NCBI GenBank assembly: GCA_964622375.1
Contig: CAZUQA010000133.1
Coordinates: 1-60,468, forward strand
From: CAZUQA01 sp964622375
Lineage (GTDB): Bacteria; Bacillota_I; Bacilli_A; Erysipelotrichales; Erysipelotrichaceae
Direction of reading: 5' to 3'
Length of the DNA: 60,468 nucleotides
Shown here in pieces: positions 15,876 through 25,141 of the stretch. Each line of letters opens with the position of its first letter. Position 1 is the stretch's first letter. The translations under genes and the position numbers were made by a program. Below the pieces are notes generated by a model. The model searched no databases. It saw only the letters and a list, made by a program, of their open reading frames with translations, and was not told where the DNA came from.

Positions 15876-17159
15876 ATGGACAACATAATTAGGACATTTC
15901 TTAATCAGCTGGGCTATGGTGTTGTGATGCTATTGTCTGTAACTATTCCGCTATTTGCCTTGGCTGTTGTTTATATAATTTGGCTTTGTTATCTGAAAGA
16001 GGAAAAAACAGAAGGGGATACTACAAGCATACCTTATCCTCCTGAAGGCTTGGACTTTTTAGAAGTCGGTTATATCTTTAACGGGGGACTAGTTAATGAA
16101 GATGCTCATACTTTACTGTTAGAACTGGCAATATCCGGGTACATTCTAATTGAAGAAGAACAAGTTAAAAATCCTTTTGGAGCTAGCACACCATACAGCA
16201 CTTATAAAATTCATAAAATTAGGGAGTATGAAGGTGACAATAAAAATCTGAGTCTCTATTTTCACGCATTATTTAGAAATTCAACAACAGAATCATGCCA
16301 AAGCAGTACGGAAAAAGCTTGGTATCAGCTTCTTAATACAATAGAACAAAAGCCGGAGATTGAGTATATAATCTGTGGAAGTTATAGCTATAGGTTTAGA
16401 CTAAGTGTCACGGAAATTGCGCAAACAACAATTTTGAAAATGAAGGATAGAAAAGTATTCCAGTCGCACATATCAACAAAGAAAACACTGATCATTTCAA
16501 TGATTGTCTTAGCTTATCTTGGAATGTGTTTGCCGGCTTTTCTTGAAACACCTTACAGCAAATGGCTTTTTGTTACTATGCCCCTTGTTTCATTCCTTGA
16601 TTATTACTTAATTAGGCTCTTGATACATTTATTTACCAAGAAAAACTATGTGATGACTGTTAGCGGAATGGAAGGAAAATATCCTAAGCATTTAATTGTA
16701 ATACTAGCAATCATGCTAATAAGCTTTATTTTCGCGTTTTCATTCTTCGAACAATCCGCCACAGATACATTTCAATACACAATTAGTAGTTATTGTCTGG
16801 GACAAATTTCCATATTTCTGATATCCTATTTCTCTACTTACAGTGGCAAAAGATCAGAAGAGGGTAAAGCCTTGTTTAGAAACATTGAAGGATTCCGGGA
16901 ATTTATCAAGAAAACGAATTCTGATGAAATAGCCGGCATTTTAGCCAATCAACCTAACTACATTGAAAAAGTGTTACCATTTATTTATATTCTTTCACTG
17001 GATAGAGATTTCGCAGACAATATAAGGAACATAGAATTAATTCAACCAATTTGGTTTAAGAGTTATAAAAAGTTTACTACCCGAGGGTTTTTCGAATGTC
17101 TGGAGGCCTTTATAGCATCAAGTCATAAATTCACAATTCCCCCGAATAATGGTGATTAA
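15876..17159 (+). CDS. DUF2207-like membrane protein, lacking the usual N-terminal domain
   Basis: 427 aa. One N-terminal helix (residues ~15-40) is followed by PPEGLDFLEVGYIFNGGLVNEDAHTL and ELAISGYILIEEE, the hallmark cytoplasmic segment of DUF2207 proteins (PPEGL...GY..NG...). Three or four more hydrophobic helices lie between residues ~205 and 320. Typical DUF2207 proteins are longer, with a signal peptide and a large extracellular domain before this segment; that part is missing here, and they usually end in a GGGG tail, also missing. It sits between prmC and tsaC, interrupting a conserved translation-gene cluster, which suggests insertion. Function unknown. Confidence 0.65.
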   Translation: MDNIIRTFLNQLGYGVVMLLSVTIPLFALAVVYIIWLCYLKEEKTEGDTTSIPYPPEGLDFLEVGYIFNGGLVNEDAHTLLLELAISGYILIEEEQVKNPFGASTPYSTYKIHKIREYEGDNKNLSLYFHALFRNSTTESCQSSTEKAWYQLLNTIEQKPEIEYIICGSYSYRFRLSVTEIAQTTILKMKDRKVFQSHISTKKTLIISMIVLAYLGMCLPAFLETPYSKWLFVTMPLVSFLDYYLIRLLIHLFTKKNYVMTVSGMEGKYPKHLIVILAIMLISFIFAFSFFEQSATDTFQYTISSYCLGQISIFLISYFSTYSGKRSEEGKALFRNIEGFREFIKKTNSDEIAGILANQPNYIEKVLPFIYILSLDRDFADNIRNIELIQPIWFKSYKKFTTRGFFECLEAFIASSHKFTIPPNNGD

Positions 17160-17200
17160 TATAATTGGCTTACAAAAATTATGATAGAATCTAAGGGAAA

Positions 17201-17809
17201 ATGGAAACAACAATTTACCAGAGTGAACAAATAGAAGAGATTGCCGCGCTTATAAGGGCCGGGGGGATGGTGGCTATTCCGACAGATACCGTCTATGGTT
17301 TAGCTATCGCTAGTACCAATCTCCGGGCTATAGAAAACATGAAGCGAGCGAAAGGTCGACCGGAAGAGAAACCTTTTCCAATGATGGTTAGTTCGCTTGC
17401 TCAACTAGAAACAGTGGCAATTGTTGATGAAAAAACAAGAAAAGTCATAGAGTCTTTTATGCCGGGAGCTCTTACCATAATCTTTAGGAAGCGACCGGAG
17501 TTGCCAAAAGAGCTTACCAACGGATTTTCCACGGTCGGCATTAGAATGCCGGATGACCAGTGGGTATTAGCTTTGATAAAAGCCGTGGGGGTTCCGCTAC
17601 TAGTACCAAGTGCCAATCTATCCGGGGCTGCAGTCTGCAACAATCACAACGAGGTCTTAGCACAACTGAGTGGCAGAATTGATGCTGTAGTAGCCGGGGT
17701 AAGCGGTTCCGGGCTTTCTTCGACGATAGTAGATATGAGTGGTGAGAAAATTAAGATACTGCGCCCCGGCAAAATAACTTTGGAAGAAATAATGGAGGTT
17801 CTAAAATGA
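17201..17809 (+). CDS. tsaC: L-threonylcarbamoyladenylate synthase (Sua5/YwlC/TsaC)
   Basis: 202 aa. It makes threonylcarbamoyl-AMP from Thr, bicarbonate and ATP, the precursor of t6A37 in ANN-decoding tRNAs. The YrdC fold is shown by GGMVAIPTDTVYGLA, KRAKGRPEEKPFP and PSANLSGAAVCN. The length fits the single-domain TsaC type rather than full Sua5 (~340 aa). The ATG has TAAGGGAAA just upstream. It overlaps glyA by 4 nt (ATGA), as in many Bacillota clusters. Confidence 0.93.
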   Translation: METTIYQSEQIEEIAALIRAGGMVAIPTDTVYGLAIASTNLRAIENMKRAKGRPEEKPFPMMVSSLAQLETVAIVDEKTRKVIESFMPGALTIIFRKRPELPKELTNGFSTVGIRMPDDQWVLALIKAVGVPLLVPSANLSGAAVCNNHNEVLAQLSGRIDAVVAGVSGSGLSSTIVDMSGEKIKILRPGKITLEEIMEVLK

Positions 17810-19026
17810 AGGACAGAGAAGTTAAAAATATTATAGATGATGAGATAAAAAGGCAGAAGAATAATATAGAATTGATTGCTTCGGAGAACTATGTTTCCTC
17901 AGATATCCTAGAAGCGGTCGGCAGTGTCTTGACCAATAAGTACGCTGAAGGTTATCCCGGTAAGCGCTACTATGGCGGTTGCGTGAATATCGACAGAGTA
18001 GAAACTTTAGCGATAGAAAGGGTGAAAAAACTTTTTAAGGCAGAACACGCTAATGTACAATCCCACTGTGGTTCTGCCGCCAACATGGCGGTGTACATGA
18101 GTGTCTTAAAGCCCGGCGATGTTGTGTTGGGTATGGATTTGTCTTGTGGCGGGCACCTGACCCATGGTCATCCCTTAAGCTTTTCTGGGCAACTTTACCA
18201 ATTCATCGGCTATACTGTTGATAAAGAAACAGAACAAATTGATTATGATGCTTTAGAAAAACAAGCGAAAGAATTGCAGCCCAAGATGATAGTAGCCGGA
18301 GCCAGCGCCTATCCGCGGACAATTGATTTTAAAAGACTAAAAGAAATCTGCGATAAAGTTGGCTGTTATCTGACAGTAGATATGGCGCATATCGCCGGTT
18401 TAGTGGCGGTCGGTTTACATCCCAGCCCGATACCATATGCTGACTTTGTGACTTCCACAACCCACAAGACTTTACGTGGTCCCCGAGGCGGCTTGATTCT
18501 CTGTAAAGAGAAATATGCGAAAGATCTCGATCGTCAGGTTTTCCCCGGTGTTCAAGGCGGACCTTTAGAACATGTGATTGCCGGGAAAGCTGTTTGTTTC
18601 TATGAAGCTTTACAAGATGACTTTATTGTTTACCAACAACAAATTTTAAATAATGTTCAAGCGATGGTCGCAGTGTTTAAAGCCAACGATGTCAGAATGG
18701 TCAGTGGCGGTAGTGATAACCATATGTTATTAGTTGATGTAAAAAGTTCTTTCGGTATTACCGGCAAAGAAGCAGAAATTGTCTTGGATGAAGTTTGTAT
18801 TACCTGTAATAAAAACACGATACCATTTGACAGTGAGAAACCTTTGACCACCAGTGGTATAAGGTTGGGTAGCGCGGCGATGACGACCAGGGGCTTTAAA
18901 GAAACTGAGTTTAAAATGGTGGCTAACTGGATAATTGAACTGTTAAAAAACAGTGATAATCTCGAAGTTATTGCGCGGATTAAAGAAGAAGTACTGCAAC
19001 TCACCGCAAAATATCCGCTAGGATAA
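17806..19026 (+). CDS. glyA: Serine hydroxymethyltransferase
   Basis: 406-aa PLP enzyme that interconverts serine and glycine while charging tetrahydrofolate with a one-carbon unit. The PLP lysine is in TSTTHKTLRGPRGG. Other family motifs are ELIASENYVS near the start, YAEGYPGKRYYGGC, and VDMAHIAGLVAVG. Full length. It overlaps tsaC by 4 nt and is followed 15 nt later by upp; the trio is a common operon in Gram-positive bacteria. Confidence 0.97.
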   Translation: MKDREVKNIIDDEIKRQKNNIELIASENYVSSDILEAVGSVLTNKYAEGYPGKRYYGGCVNIDRVETLAIERVKKLFKAEHANVQSHCGSAANMAVYMSVLKPGDVVLGMDLSCGGHLTHGHPLSFSGQLYQFIGYTVDKETEQIDYDALEKQAKELQPKMIVAGASAYPRTIDFKRLKEICDKVGCYLTVDMAHIAGLVAVGLHPSPIPYADFVTSTTHKTLRGPRGGLILCKEKYAKDLDRQVFPGVQGGPLEHVIAGKAVCFYEALQDDFIVYQQQILNNVQAMVAVFKANDVRMVSGGSDNHMLLVDVKSSFGITGKEAEIVLDEVCITCNKNTIPFDSEKPLTTSGIRLGSAAMTTRGFKETEFKMVANWIIELLKNSDNLEVIARIKEEVLQLTAKYPLG

Positions 19027-19041
19027 AGGAGAAAAATAAAC

Positions 19042-19665
19042 ATGTTAAAAGTATTGGATCACCCATTAATTAAACATAAGTTGACGACCATGCGCGATCA
19101 AAGAACGGGAACCAAAGATTTTCGGCAATATCTTGATGAAGTAGCCGGATTGATGGCTTATGAGGTAACCCGGGATTTACCTTCTAAGGACATCGACATC
19201 GTAACTCCCGTCGCTCCTTGTCAAGGTAGCGTTATTTCCAAAGAAATAGTATTGGCGCCAATACTACGGGCGGGCTTAGGTATGGTCAATGGGATATTGA
19301 ACTTAGTACCAACAGCTAAAGTCAGCCATATCGGTTTATATCGCGACGAAGAAACCTTGGAACCCCATGAGTACTTCTTTAAATATCCCAGTGTTATAGC
19401 GGATGCCGAAGTTTTAGTCTTGGACCCGATGTTGGCTACCGGGGGCAGCGCTTGTGCAGCTATCACTTTGTTGAAAAACAAAGCTAAAGCTAAACATATC
19501 AAACTGGTTTGTTTGGTTGGTGTTATGGAAGGGGTCCGAAGAGTGGAAGCCGAGCACCCTGATGTTGACATTTATTTAGCGGCTTTAGATGCCAATCTCA
19601 ATGATAAAGGTTATATTGTACCGGGCTTGGGTGATGCCGGTGATCGGATTTTTGGCACTAAATAG
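19042..19665 (+). CDS. upp: Uracil phosphoribosyltransferase
   Basis: 207 aa. It converts uracil and PRPP to UMP in pyrimidine salvage. The PRPP-binding loop is VLDPMLATGGSA and the C-terminal uracil-binding region is GYIVPGLGDAGDRIFGT. The ATG follows AAAGGAGAAAAATAAAC. It is the last gene of the tsaC-glyA-upp unit, closed by the bidirectional terminator that follows. Confidence 0.97.
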   Translation: MLKVLDHPLIKHKLTTMRDQRTGTKDFRQYLDEVAGLMAYEVTRDLPSKDIDIVTPVAPCQGSVISKEIVLAPILRAGLGMVNGILNLVPTAKVSHIGLYRDEETLEPHEYFFKYPSVIADAEVLVLDPMLATGGSACAAITLLKNKAKAKHIKLVCLVGVMEGVRRVEAEHPDVDIYLAALDANLNDKGYIVPGLGDAGDRIFGTK

Positions 19666-19713
19666 TCGTTACTTAATATAGTAAAAGTTTTAAAACAAGG
19701 ATAATGAAACAAA

Positions 19714-19737
19714 AAACCAAGAGCAGCATCTTGGTTT
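19714..19737. terminator. Bidirectional terminator between upp and the TPM-domain gene
   Basis: AAACCAAGA (19714-19722) pairs with TCTTGGTTT (19729-19737) around GCAGCA. A-run on the left, T-rich on the right, between convergent genes. Confidence 0.8.
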
Positions 19738-19760
19738 ATTTATATTGGTTATTGCAAGTA

Positions 19761-20627
19761 CTAGAAAGAACGCCCGCCACCACCATGAGTTGTCCCGGAA
19801 CTTGATGGGTGTGTGCTGGAAGAATGGGAGTTTGACGAGCTGGAGAAGCTGCTGTTACTGCTTGAAAAGAGACTATCATTCCCTGAGTGACTGGAAACCG
19901 GGGGAATATATAGTGAAGTTGTTTTTTTGTCAATCAAAGTGTCAGTTTGCAAATCCATTTTAAGTTTTGCAATTTTGTGATAGTCGATAGCGATTACAGC
20001 GTATTCTTGATCATAGCTATTCTGAATTTTGAAAACGATGGTCGCTGCAATACCGGCCCCGGTTAAAATACTCGCAACAATCCAAAAAGGATCAATATAG
20101 AAAGTTTTTGGTCCTTCCGGTGGACTTTCCGGCTGAAAAATCGGTAGGTTGGCATCTTGTTTAAAATAGAAATCAATTTGTTTAAGGGCAGCGTCAAAAC
20201 TTTCATAATATTTCCCGGCAACGACATAGTCATATTGAATATCAAGCAATTCTTCGATTCTCTCATCATAAAGGATAGAGATCATATTACCGCAGGTGGA
20301 AATGTAAATCATACGATTGTCCATGTCTATCAGTAAAAGCAGACCATCATAGTTTTCCCCGACACCAAAACCGTTATAATCAAAGAAGTCATCAGCATAT
20401 TCCATCGAGCTTTTTCCTTCGGCATCGTTGGTCGTCACAATGACAATATCGATATTGTATTGTTTTTGATATTCAGCCACCAACTTTTGTAGCTGTTCAC
20501 ATTGTTGTAGACTCATTAAACCGGCATAATCAAAGACCCGCTGTTCTTCTTCAGCTAAAGTTGCTGCCAGAATAGTTGTTTGCGTTAACAAAAACAAGAA
20601 GATAACTAAGGCGAGGATTTTCTTCAT
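19761..20627 (-). CDS. TPM-domain membrane protein (YgcG-like)
   Basis: 288 aa. Signal peptide in residues 1-22, then a TPM_phosphatase domain (VFDYAGLMS, IVTTNDAEGKSSMEYADDFF, GVGENYDGLLLLIDM, ISTCGNMISILYDERI). A transmembrane helix follows at about 185-205. The cytoplasmic tail is Ser/His-rich and ends GGGGRSF. Such Gly-rich ends are shared by LemA/YgcG/DUF2207-type envelope proteins. The domain should face outside. It overlaps the zinc-ribbon gene upstream by 4 nt (ATGA), so the two are translated together. The exact role is unknown; envelope maintenance is inference from family context. Confidence 0.8.
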   Translation of the reverse strand: MKKILALVIFLFLLTQTTILAATLAEEEQRVFDYAGLMSLQQCEQLQKLVAEYQKQYNIDIVIVTTNDAEGKSSMEYADDFFDYNGFGVGENYDGLLLLIDMDNRMIYISTCGNMISILYDERIEELLDIQYDYVVAGKYYESFDAALKQIDFYFKQDANLPIFQPESPPEGPKTFYIDPFWIVASILTGAGIAATIVFKIQNSYDQEYAVIAIDYHKIAKLKMDLQTDTLIDKKTTSLYIPPVSSHSGNDSLFSSSNSSFSSSSNSHSSSTHPSSSGTTHGGGGRSF

Positions 20628-21688
20628 GGTTTCACCCTTATTCCTAAAACACTCATTAAACCGGCAATAATAATCGTGATTAGTAAAAACAAAGCAAATA
20701 ATTTGAGATTGTTAGTTGGGACTCTGCCGGCAACCTTGCCGGTTGATCCGTTTATCGCAAAGTAGTATTCTTCATCTTTATAGTTGTAAGTGAGCATCCA
20801 AACCGGAAATAGGACATAAGACCATTTCTCTTTTGCCGCTTCCAAAGAAAAATCGCTTATTCTTACGGAGTCATACCCCAAGGTTGAGGCTTTGATAGAT
20901 TCACTAGCGATATTTGTTGTTGTTCTATTAACGGCGTCACGGAATACTTCTTTTTCTTGATTTTTTTTATCAGCGAAAAACCCTGATAAATATGACATAC
21001 TGAAATCTACTTTTTTCGAAAGATCAAAAGGCATAATGCCATTGAGAATAGCCATCCGGTTTTTCTTGATTGCCGGGAAAGTGATATCGGAAAAATCGAT
21101 GGAAGCGCTTCTGGAAACATCATAAACACTGGTTTCTTCATAGAGGAAGTCACCGACTTTCCAACTGCGTGACTTTTTTCCGATGCCATTTAAATGACCA
21201 TGTTGTTGAATATCCAATATCCAAAAGGGATAGTAAACACCTTTAAGAGTTTCGACTCTTTCTTCATTGTAAAAACCTTTAGCTAAATAAGGTTTTTTAC
21301 TACACCAACCATTAAAAAGATTCTTGGCTTTTTCTTCGCTAATTGAGAAGGGGATGACATAATCAGGTTTTAATTCACCGCTGACTTCTTTAGCGACAAT
21401 TACAGGATTATGGCAGTAAAGACAAAAAGATGCGACTGTTGTACTATCGGTTATTAATCCGGCACCACAGTTGGGGCAGGAGTAATAAGTTATATACTGC
21501 CAAATCTCATTTTCTAAATCCGGTTTACTATAATCGGAACGATTGTTGGCTTTTTCAAAATTTTCTTCTGTAGCTTTCAGATCAGGCTCATCAAAGACCG
21601 AAGCGCAAAAATCACAAATAAAAACACCACTAGGATCATAGGATAACCCGGCTGAACAATTTGGGCATTTGTAGGAAACAACTTCCAT
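20624..21688 (-). CDS. Zinc-ribbon membrane protein (TFIIB-type zinc finger), partner of the TPM protein
   Basis: 354 aa from ATG 21688, which follows AAAGGAAGAAGCC; the upstream frame to 21715 has no such signal. Two zinc ribbons lie at the N terminus: CPNC..CDFC (about residues 7-30) and CPNCGAGL..CLYCHNP (about 70-100). A ~200-residue middle domain contains PFWILDIQQHGHLNG and WSYVLFPVWMLTYNYKDEEYYFAINGSTGKVAG. One C-terminal transmembrane helix (LFALFLLITIIIAGLM) follows. The type is widespread in Bacillota beside TPM proteins. The zinc ribbons are presumably cytoplasmic. Function unknown. Confidence 0.75.
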   Translation of the reverse strand: MEVVSYKCPNCSAGLSYDPSGVFICDFCASVFDEPDLKATEENFEKANNRSDYSKPDLENEIWQYITYYSCPNCGAGLITDSTTVASFCLYCHNPVIVAKEVSGELKPDYVIPFSISEEKAKNLFNGWCSKKPYLAKGFYNEERVETLKGVYYPFWILDIQQHGHLNGIGKKSRSWKVGDFLYEETSVYDVSRSASIDFSDITFPAIKKNRMAILNGIMPFDLSKKVDFSMSYLSGFFADKKNQEKEVFRDAVNRTTTNIASESIKASTLGYDSVRISDFSLEAAKEKWSYVLFPVWMLTYNYKDEEYYFAINGSTGKVAGRVPTNNLKLFALFLLITIIIAGLMSVLGIRVKP

Positions 21689-21757
21689 GGCTTCTTCCTT
21701 TCTAAGTGTCAGCAAACAAAAGTAACTCTAAACTTATTATGTTTGTACTAATGACGA

Positions 21758-22480
21758 TTAAGTCAGCACTAAATATCCGGCAATAACAAATAAGGTACTT
21801 AATAAAGTCCCTAAGAGATAGTATTCCGCAAACTGTTTATCCTCCGCGATGCGATTATAACGAGCGACCGATTTAGCGGTTAACACTAAACCAATAGCAC
21901 TATACTGGTGCATATAGAGAAACAACAAGATAATAATTCTTTCCAGGATACCAATGAAAGCTCCGGCATTTTTAATGCCGGGATTATCACTATCAAGTGG
22001 CCGATATTCCCACAGCAATTGTTTGATGGTGATGTTTGCCGGTTTAATGATCAACAACATTAAACACAAGTAAGTATAGAAACGGGAAACATCTTCAAAA
22101 CTAAAAACGTGGTCAACAGGAGTAAGGAGGCGATGATCATAGCCTTGACTGCTAAGGAAAACCGTGGCAACAAAGATAAAAGACAAATGAAGCAGTTGGT
22201 CAGTGATATATAAAGCTGTTTTATTCCTCGATTTTTTAGTAAATAACTGCTTAATAATGTCGACTGTCAAGTGCAAAGCGGCAAGTAAGCTGATGACGAT
22301 AAACAAAGTTGGGGAATAAAAAGGAATAAGGCAAAGTATAGCGGCAGCATAGTAAAGCAAGCCGTGCCACAGCAGCGCAGAAAATTTACTCTCTTTGTTT
22401 TTGGCTAAAGCGGCACTTTGCCAATAGAAATCTCCAAGGATATGGGCTAACAGGAATAAAGCCAGCAAACTCTTAAACAT
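21758..22480 (-). CDS. DUF3307 family membrane protein
   Basis: 240 aa with several hydrophobic helices. The start LLALFLLAHILGDFYWQS is the hallmark of DUF3307 (the AHxLGDF...Q motif). ATG 22480 has GGGAG at a normal distance and overlaps the SatD stop in ATGTTTAA; the longer TTG frame to 22489 is less likely. SatD and DUF3307 genes are commonly paired in Bacillota (satD/satE-like). The pair's biochemical role is unknown. Confidence 0.8.
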   Translation of the reverse strand: MFKSLLALFLLAHILGDFYWQSAALAKNKESKFSALLWHGLLYYAAAILCLIPFYSPTLFIVISLLAALHLTVDIIKQLFTKKSRNKTALYITDQLLHLSFIFVATVFLSSQGYDHRLLTPVDHVFSFEDVSRFYTYLCLMLLIIKPANITIKQLLWEYRPLDSDNPGIKNAGAFIGILERIIILLFLYMHQYSAIGLVLTAKSVARYNRIAEDKQFAEYYLLGTLLSTLFVIAGYLVLT

Positions 22481-23162
22481 CAGTATCAACTCCCATCATT
22501 CTAAAATATGAGTTTATTGTATCTAAGCTTTGTTTATAAGTATAGTAGCCGGCTTTATGTAAGGCTCTTTGAACGCTGGATTGGTTGATTTTCAATTGAG
22601 CGGCTAAGGTACTTTGATTTTCCTGGTTTTGTTGATAACGTAAAATAATCTCTCTTTGGCGAGCAGTCCAAGAATTTTTATTTAAATAAATTTGGTTAAA
22701 CAAAGCATTGATCAAATCATCGATGTTGTTAACAGCTTCGGTTTTAATGGAAATATTAGCTTTAGCGGTCATTTTTTTATTTTCTTTATCTTTAAAAGCA
22801 TTAATAACGGCCCGGGCATTGTAGTAAGCCGGACCATCGGCGCCTAAAGGCAAGTCCGGATTTATCTCAGTGGTAATAGCACCAACCCCAATGGCAAAGC
22901 GTAGCTGCACCGGGTATAAAGCTGTTTCAATTTTCTCGATGATTGCTAGGATAACCGAGCCGTCATGCAGCAGGCCTTGAAACTCATCACCGAGAGTAAT
23001 CATGAATTTTGAGCTTATTTGGGCAGCGAAAACAGTATTGCATTGCTCTAAAATCACCCTCAGCGTTTCTTGAATATCAGCGCGTTGTTTTAGTTGTTTG
23101 GAGTTTACTATATCGCCGATGATAGCGATATATGGTTGTTTGGGGAATTTGAAGTTTAGCAT
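22473..23162 (-). CDS. SatD family protein with C-terminal helix-turn-helix
   Basis: 229 aa from ATG 23162 (AGAGGACAATT upstream); the frame to 23180 is open but has no better signal. The N-terminal domain (YIAIIGDIVNSKQL, MITLGDEFQGLL, RFAIGVGAITTEI) is the SatD fold, which resembles nucleotide cyclase-type domains by the GDE-containing motif. The C terminus is a helix-turn-helix (REIILRYQQNQENQSTLAAQ, then SSVQRALHKAGYYTY). A DNA-binding role is therefore likely. It is the first gene of a two-gene operon whose upstream region carries three direct repeats, candidates for its own binding site. Confidence 0.8.
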   Translation of the reverse strand: MLNFKFPKQPYIAIIGDIVNSKQLKQRADIQETLRVILEQCNTVFAAQISSKFMITLGDEFQGLLHDGSVILAIIEKIETALYPVQLRFAIGVGAITTEINPDLPLGADGPAYYNARAVINAFKDKENKKMTAKANISIKTEAVNNIDDLINALFNQIYLNKNSWTARQREIILRYQQNQENQSTLAAQLKINQSSVQRALHKAGYYTYKQSLDTINSYFRMMGVDTDV

Positions 23163-23212
23163 AATTGTCCTCTTTAGCATTCTATAATAAGAGTTTTATG
23201 AAGTCAAGTTAA

Positions 23213-23290
23213 TATGTATTAATTAGTGCATAATTTAATAATATGTATGTATTAATGCATACAATATAAATATGTATTAATGAACGCATA
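23213..23290. repeat. Three direct repeats TATGTATTAAT in the satD/ABC intergenic region
   Basis: TATGTATTAAT occurs at 23213-23223, 23246-23256 and 23271-23281. Each is followed within 0-4 bases by GCATA (23228-23232, 23257-23261, 23286-23290), so each unit is a near-palindrome of the form TATGTATTAAT-GCATA. They lie between divergent genes and look like operator sites. Confidence 0.65.
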
Positions 23291-23368
23291 ATACCGATCA
23301 ATAACTTGATTCTGATATTTATTAATGCCCGGATTTACGGTACAATGCTAAGGAAGAAAGTACGCACC

Positions 23369-25141
23369 ATGAAAATATTGTTTAGACTAGCGAAAGAGGC
23401 AAAAAAATATAAAGGATTACTGTTGGTTGCCGTAGTTTGTCTTTTGTCGGTTTCCATCATTAATCTGATTACACCTTGGCTCCTTTCTTCAATGACCGGT
23501 TTAGTGGCTAATGGTTTGACAGCCGGCGACTTGCAGCAGATAAAAATGATAACGTTCTATCTTTTAGCTTTGTACTTGATGCGAGTGGTATTGCGGTACT
23601 TTGCCAGTTATGCCCCGCATTTAGCAGCTTGGAATTTGGTTAAAGAGTTGCGTATCAAAGTTTACTATAAACTACAATCCTTATCTTTAGATTTTTATCG
23701 CAATAATGAAAGCGGTGATTTAGTCAGCAGGACAGTCAATGATACCGCTACTTTTGAACTATTGTATGCCCACTTGATACCGGAATCAATTACCAACATA
23801 ATCACGGTATTGGGCGTTCTGATAATCTTATTTAACATTAATATCCGCTTGGCTTTAGTGACTAGTATACCAATTCCTTTCATCTTAATTTCCGCCTGGA
23901 TTTCAGCACATAAAGTTCGGCCCAACTTTCAGGTAACGCAAAAAGCCTTAGGATCATTATCCGGGCAACTTCATGATAACTTTGCCGGCATCCAGGAAAT
24001 TCAGATTTTCAGCCAACAAGAGAAAGCAACAGAAAAAGTTGAAGAGAAAGTCAACATATTTACCACTGCTATGTTGAAAGCCCTAAAGCTGATGGCTGTT
24101 TTTCACCCCAGTGTGGAGTTTATTACCGCTATGGGGATGGTTTCCATTGTCGGCTATGGCGGTTATTTGGCATTCCATCAGTTGATAGCGGTAAATGATA
24201 TTGTGGCTTTTATGCTATATTTGTCATTGTTTTATACCCCAATCACCGGTTTAGCCAATTTAGTTGAACAAATGCAACAAGCTTTTGCCGGTGCAGAAAG
24301 GGTCATTGAAGTATTGGATGCTCCGGCCAAGATCATTGACAGTCCGGATGCTATAGTATTGAAAAAACCAAAGGGTACCATCACCTTCAATAATATCAGC
24401 TTTTGTTACGTCCAAGGAAATCCGGTATTAAAAAATGTGTCATTTAGCGTGCAACCTGGGGAAATGGTAGCTTTGGTAGGGGCTACCGGAGTCGGAAAAA
24501 GCACAATAGCCAATTTGATTGCCCGTTTCTATGATTGTCAACAGGGGGAGATTCTTTTTGATGATATTGATCTAAAACAGATTGAACTACTTAGCTTGCG
24601 GAAAAATATTGCTATGGTCTTACAAGATACTTTCTTGTTTAACGGAACTATTGCGGAAAATATCGCTTTTGGAAGAAGTGACGCTACCGCCGGGGAAGTA
24701 GAAAAAGTCGCGAAAATCGCCAGAATTCATGATGAAATTATGGAAATGCCTGATGGCTATGATACTTTGGTTGGCGAACGGGGAGCAAAACTCTCCGGCG
24801 GACAAAAACAGCGAATTGCGATTGCTCGTGCTTTAATCTGTGATGTCCCGGTGTTAATTTTGGATGAAGCCACAGCTGCTGTCGATGTACAAACCGAAGA
24901 GTATATTCAAGCAGCGATTGCTGAGATTTCCGGTACTCGAACTATGGTAGTAATAGCGCATCGGATTTCCACTGTAAAAAAAGCAGATAAGATTATTGTT
25001 TTGGAAGAAGGCAGAATAGTTCAAAGCGGAACTCACGATGAACTCATCAATAAAAAAGGCTTATATAGAAAAATGTGCCAAATTCAGGAAAAAGGTAGTC
25101 GCATAGCTACTATAAAGTCAGACAGGAAGGTAGAACTATGA
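23369..25141 (+). CDS. ABC transporter, fused permease and ATPase (exporter type)
   Basis: 590 aa from ATG 23369, with GGAAGAAAG upstream; the frame extends to 23306 but without a ribosome binding site. The first ~320 residues form the six-helix exporter domain. The ATPase domain has Walker A GATGVGKST, signature LSGGQKQR, Walker B VLILDEAT and the His switch IAHRIS. It is a half-transporter of the MsbA/LmrA/YknU class, working as a homodimer unless a partner lies elsewhere. The substrate cannot be predicted. The next gene, mscL, overlaps by 4 nt. Confidence 0.93.
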   Translation: MKILFRLAKEAKKYKGLLLVAVVCLLSVSIINLITPWLLSSMTGLVANGLTAGDLQQIKMITFYLLALYLMRVVLRYFASYAPHLAAWNLVKELRIKVYYKLQSLSLDFYRNNESGDLVSRTVNDTATFELLYAHLIPESITNIITVLGVLIILFNINIRLALVTSIPIPFILISAWISAHKVRPNFQVTQKALGSLSGQLHDNFAGIQEIQIFSQQEKATEKVEEKVNIFTTAMLKALKLMAVFHPSVEFITAMGMVSIVGYGGYLAFHQLIAVNDIVAFMLYLSLFYTPITGLANLVEQMQQAFAGAERVIEVLDAPAKIIDSPDAIVLKKPKGTITFNNISFCYVQGNPVLKNVSFSVQPGEMVALVGATGVGKSTIANLIARFYDCQQGEILFDDIDLKQIELLSLRKNIAMVLQDTFLFNGTIAENIAFGRSDATAGEVEKVAKIARIHDEIMEMPDGYDTLVGERGAKLSGGQKQRIAIARALICDVPVLILDEATAAVDVQTEEYIQAAIAEISGTRTMVVIAHRISTVKKADKIIVLEEGRIVQSGTHDELINKKGLYRKMCQIQEKGSRIATIKSDRKVEL

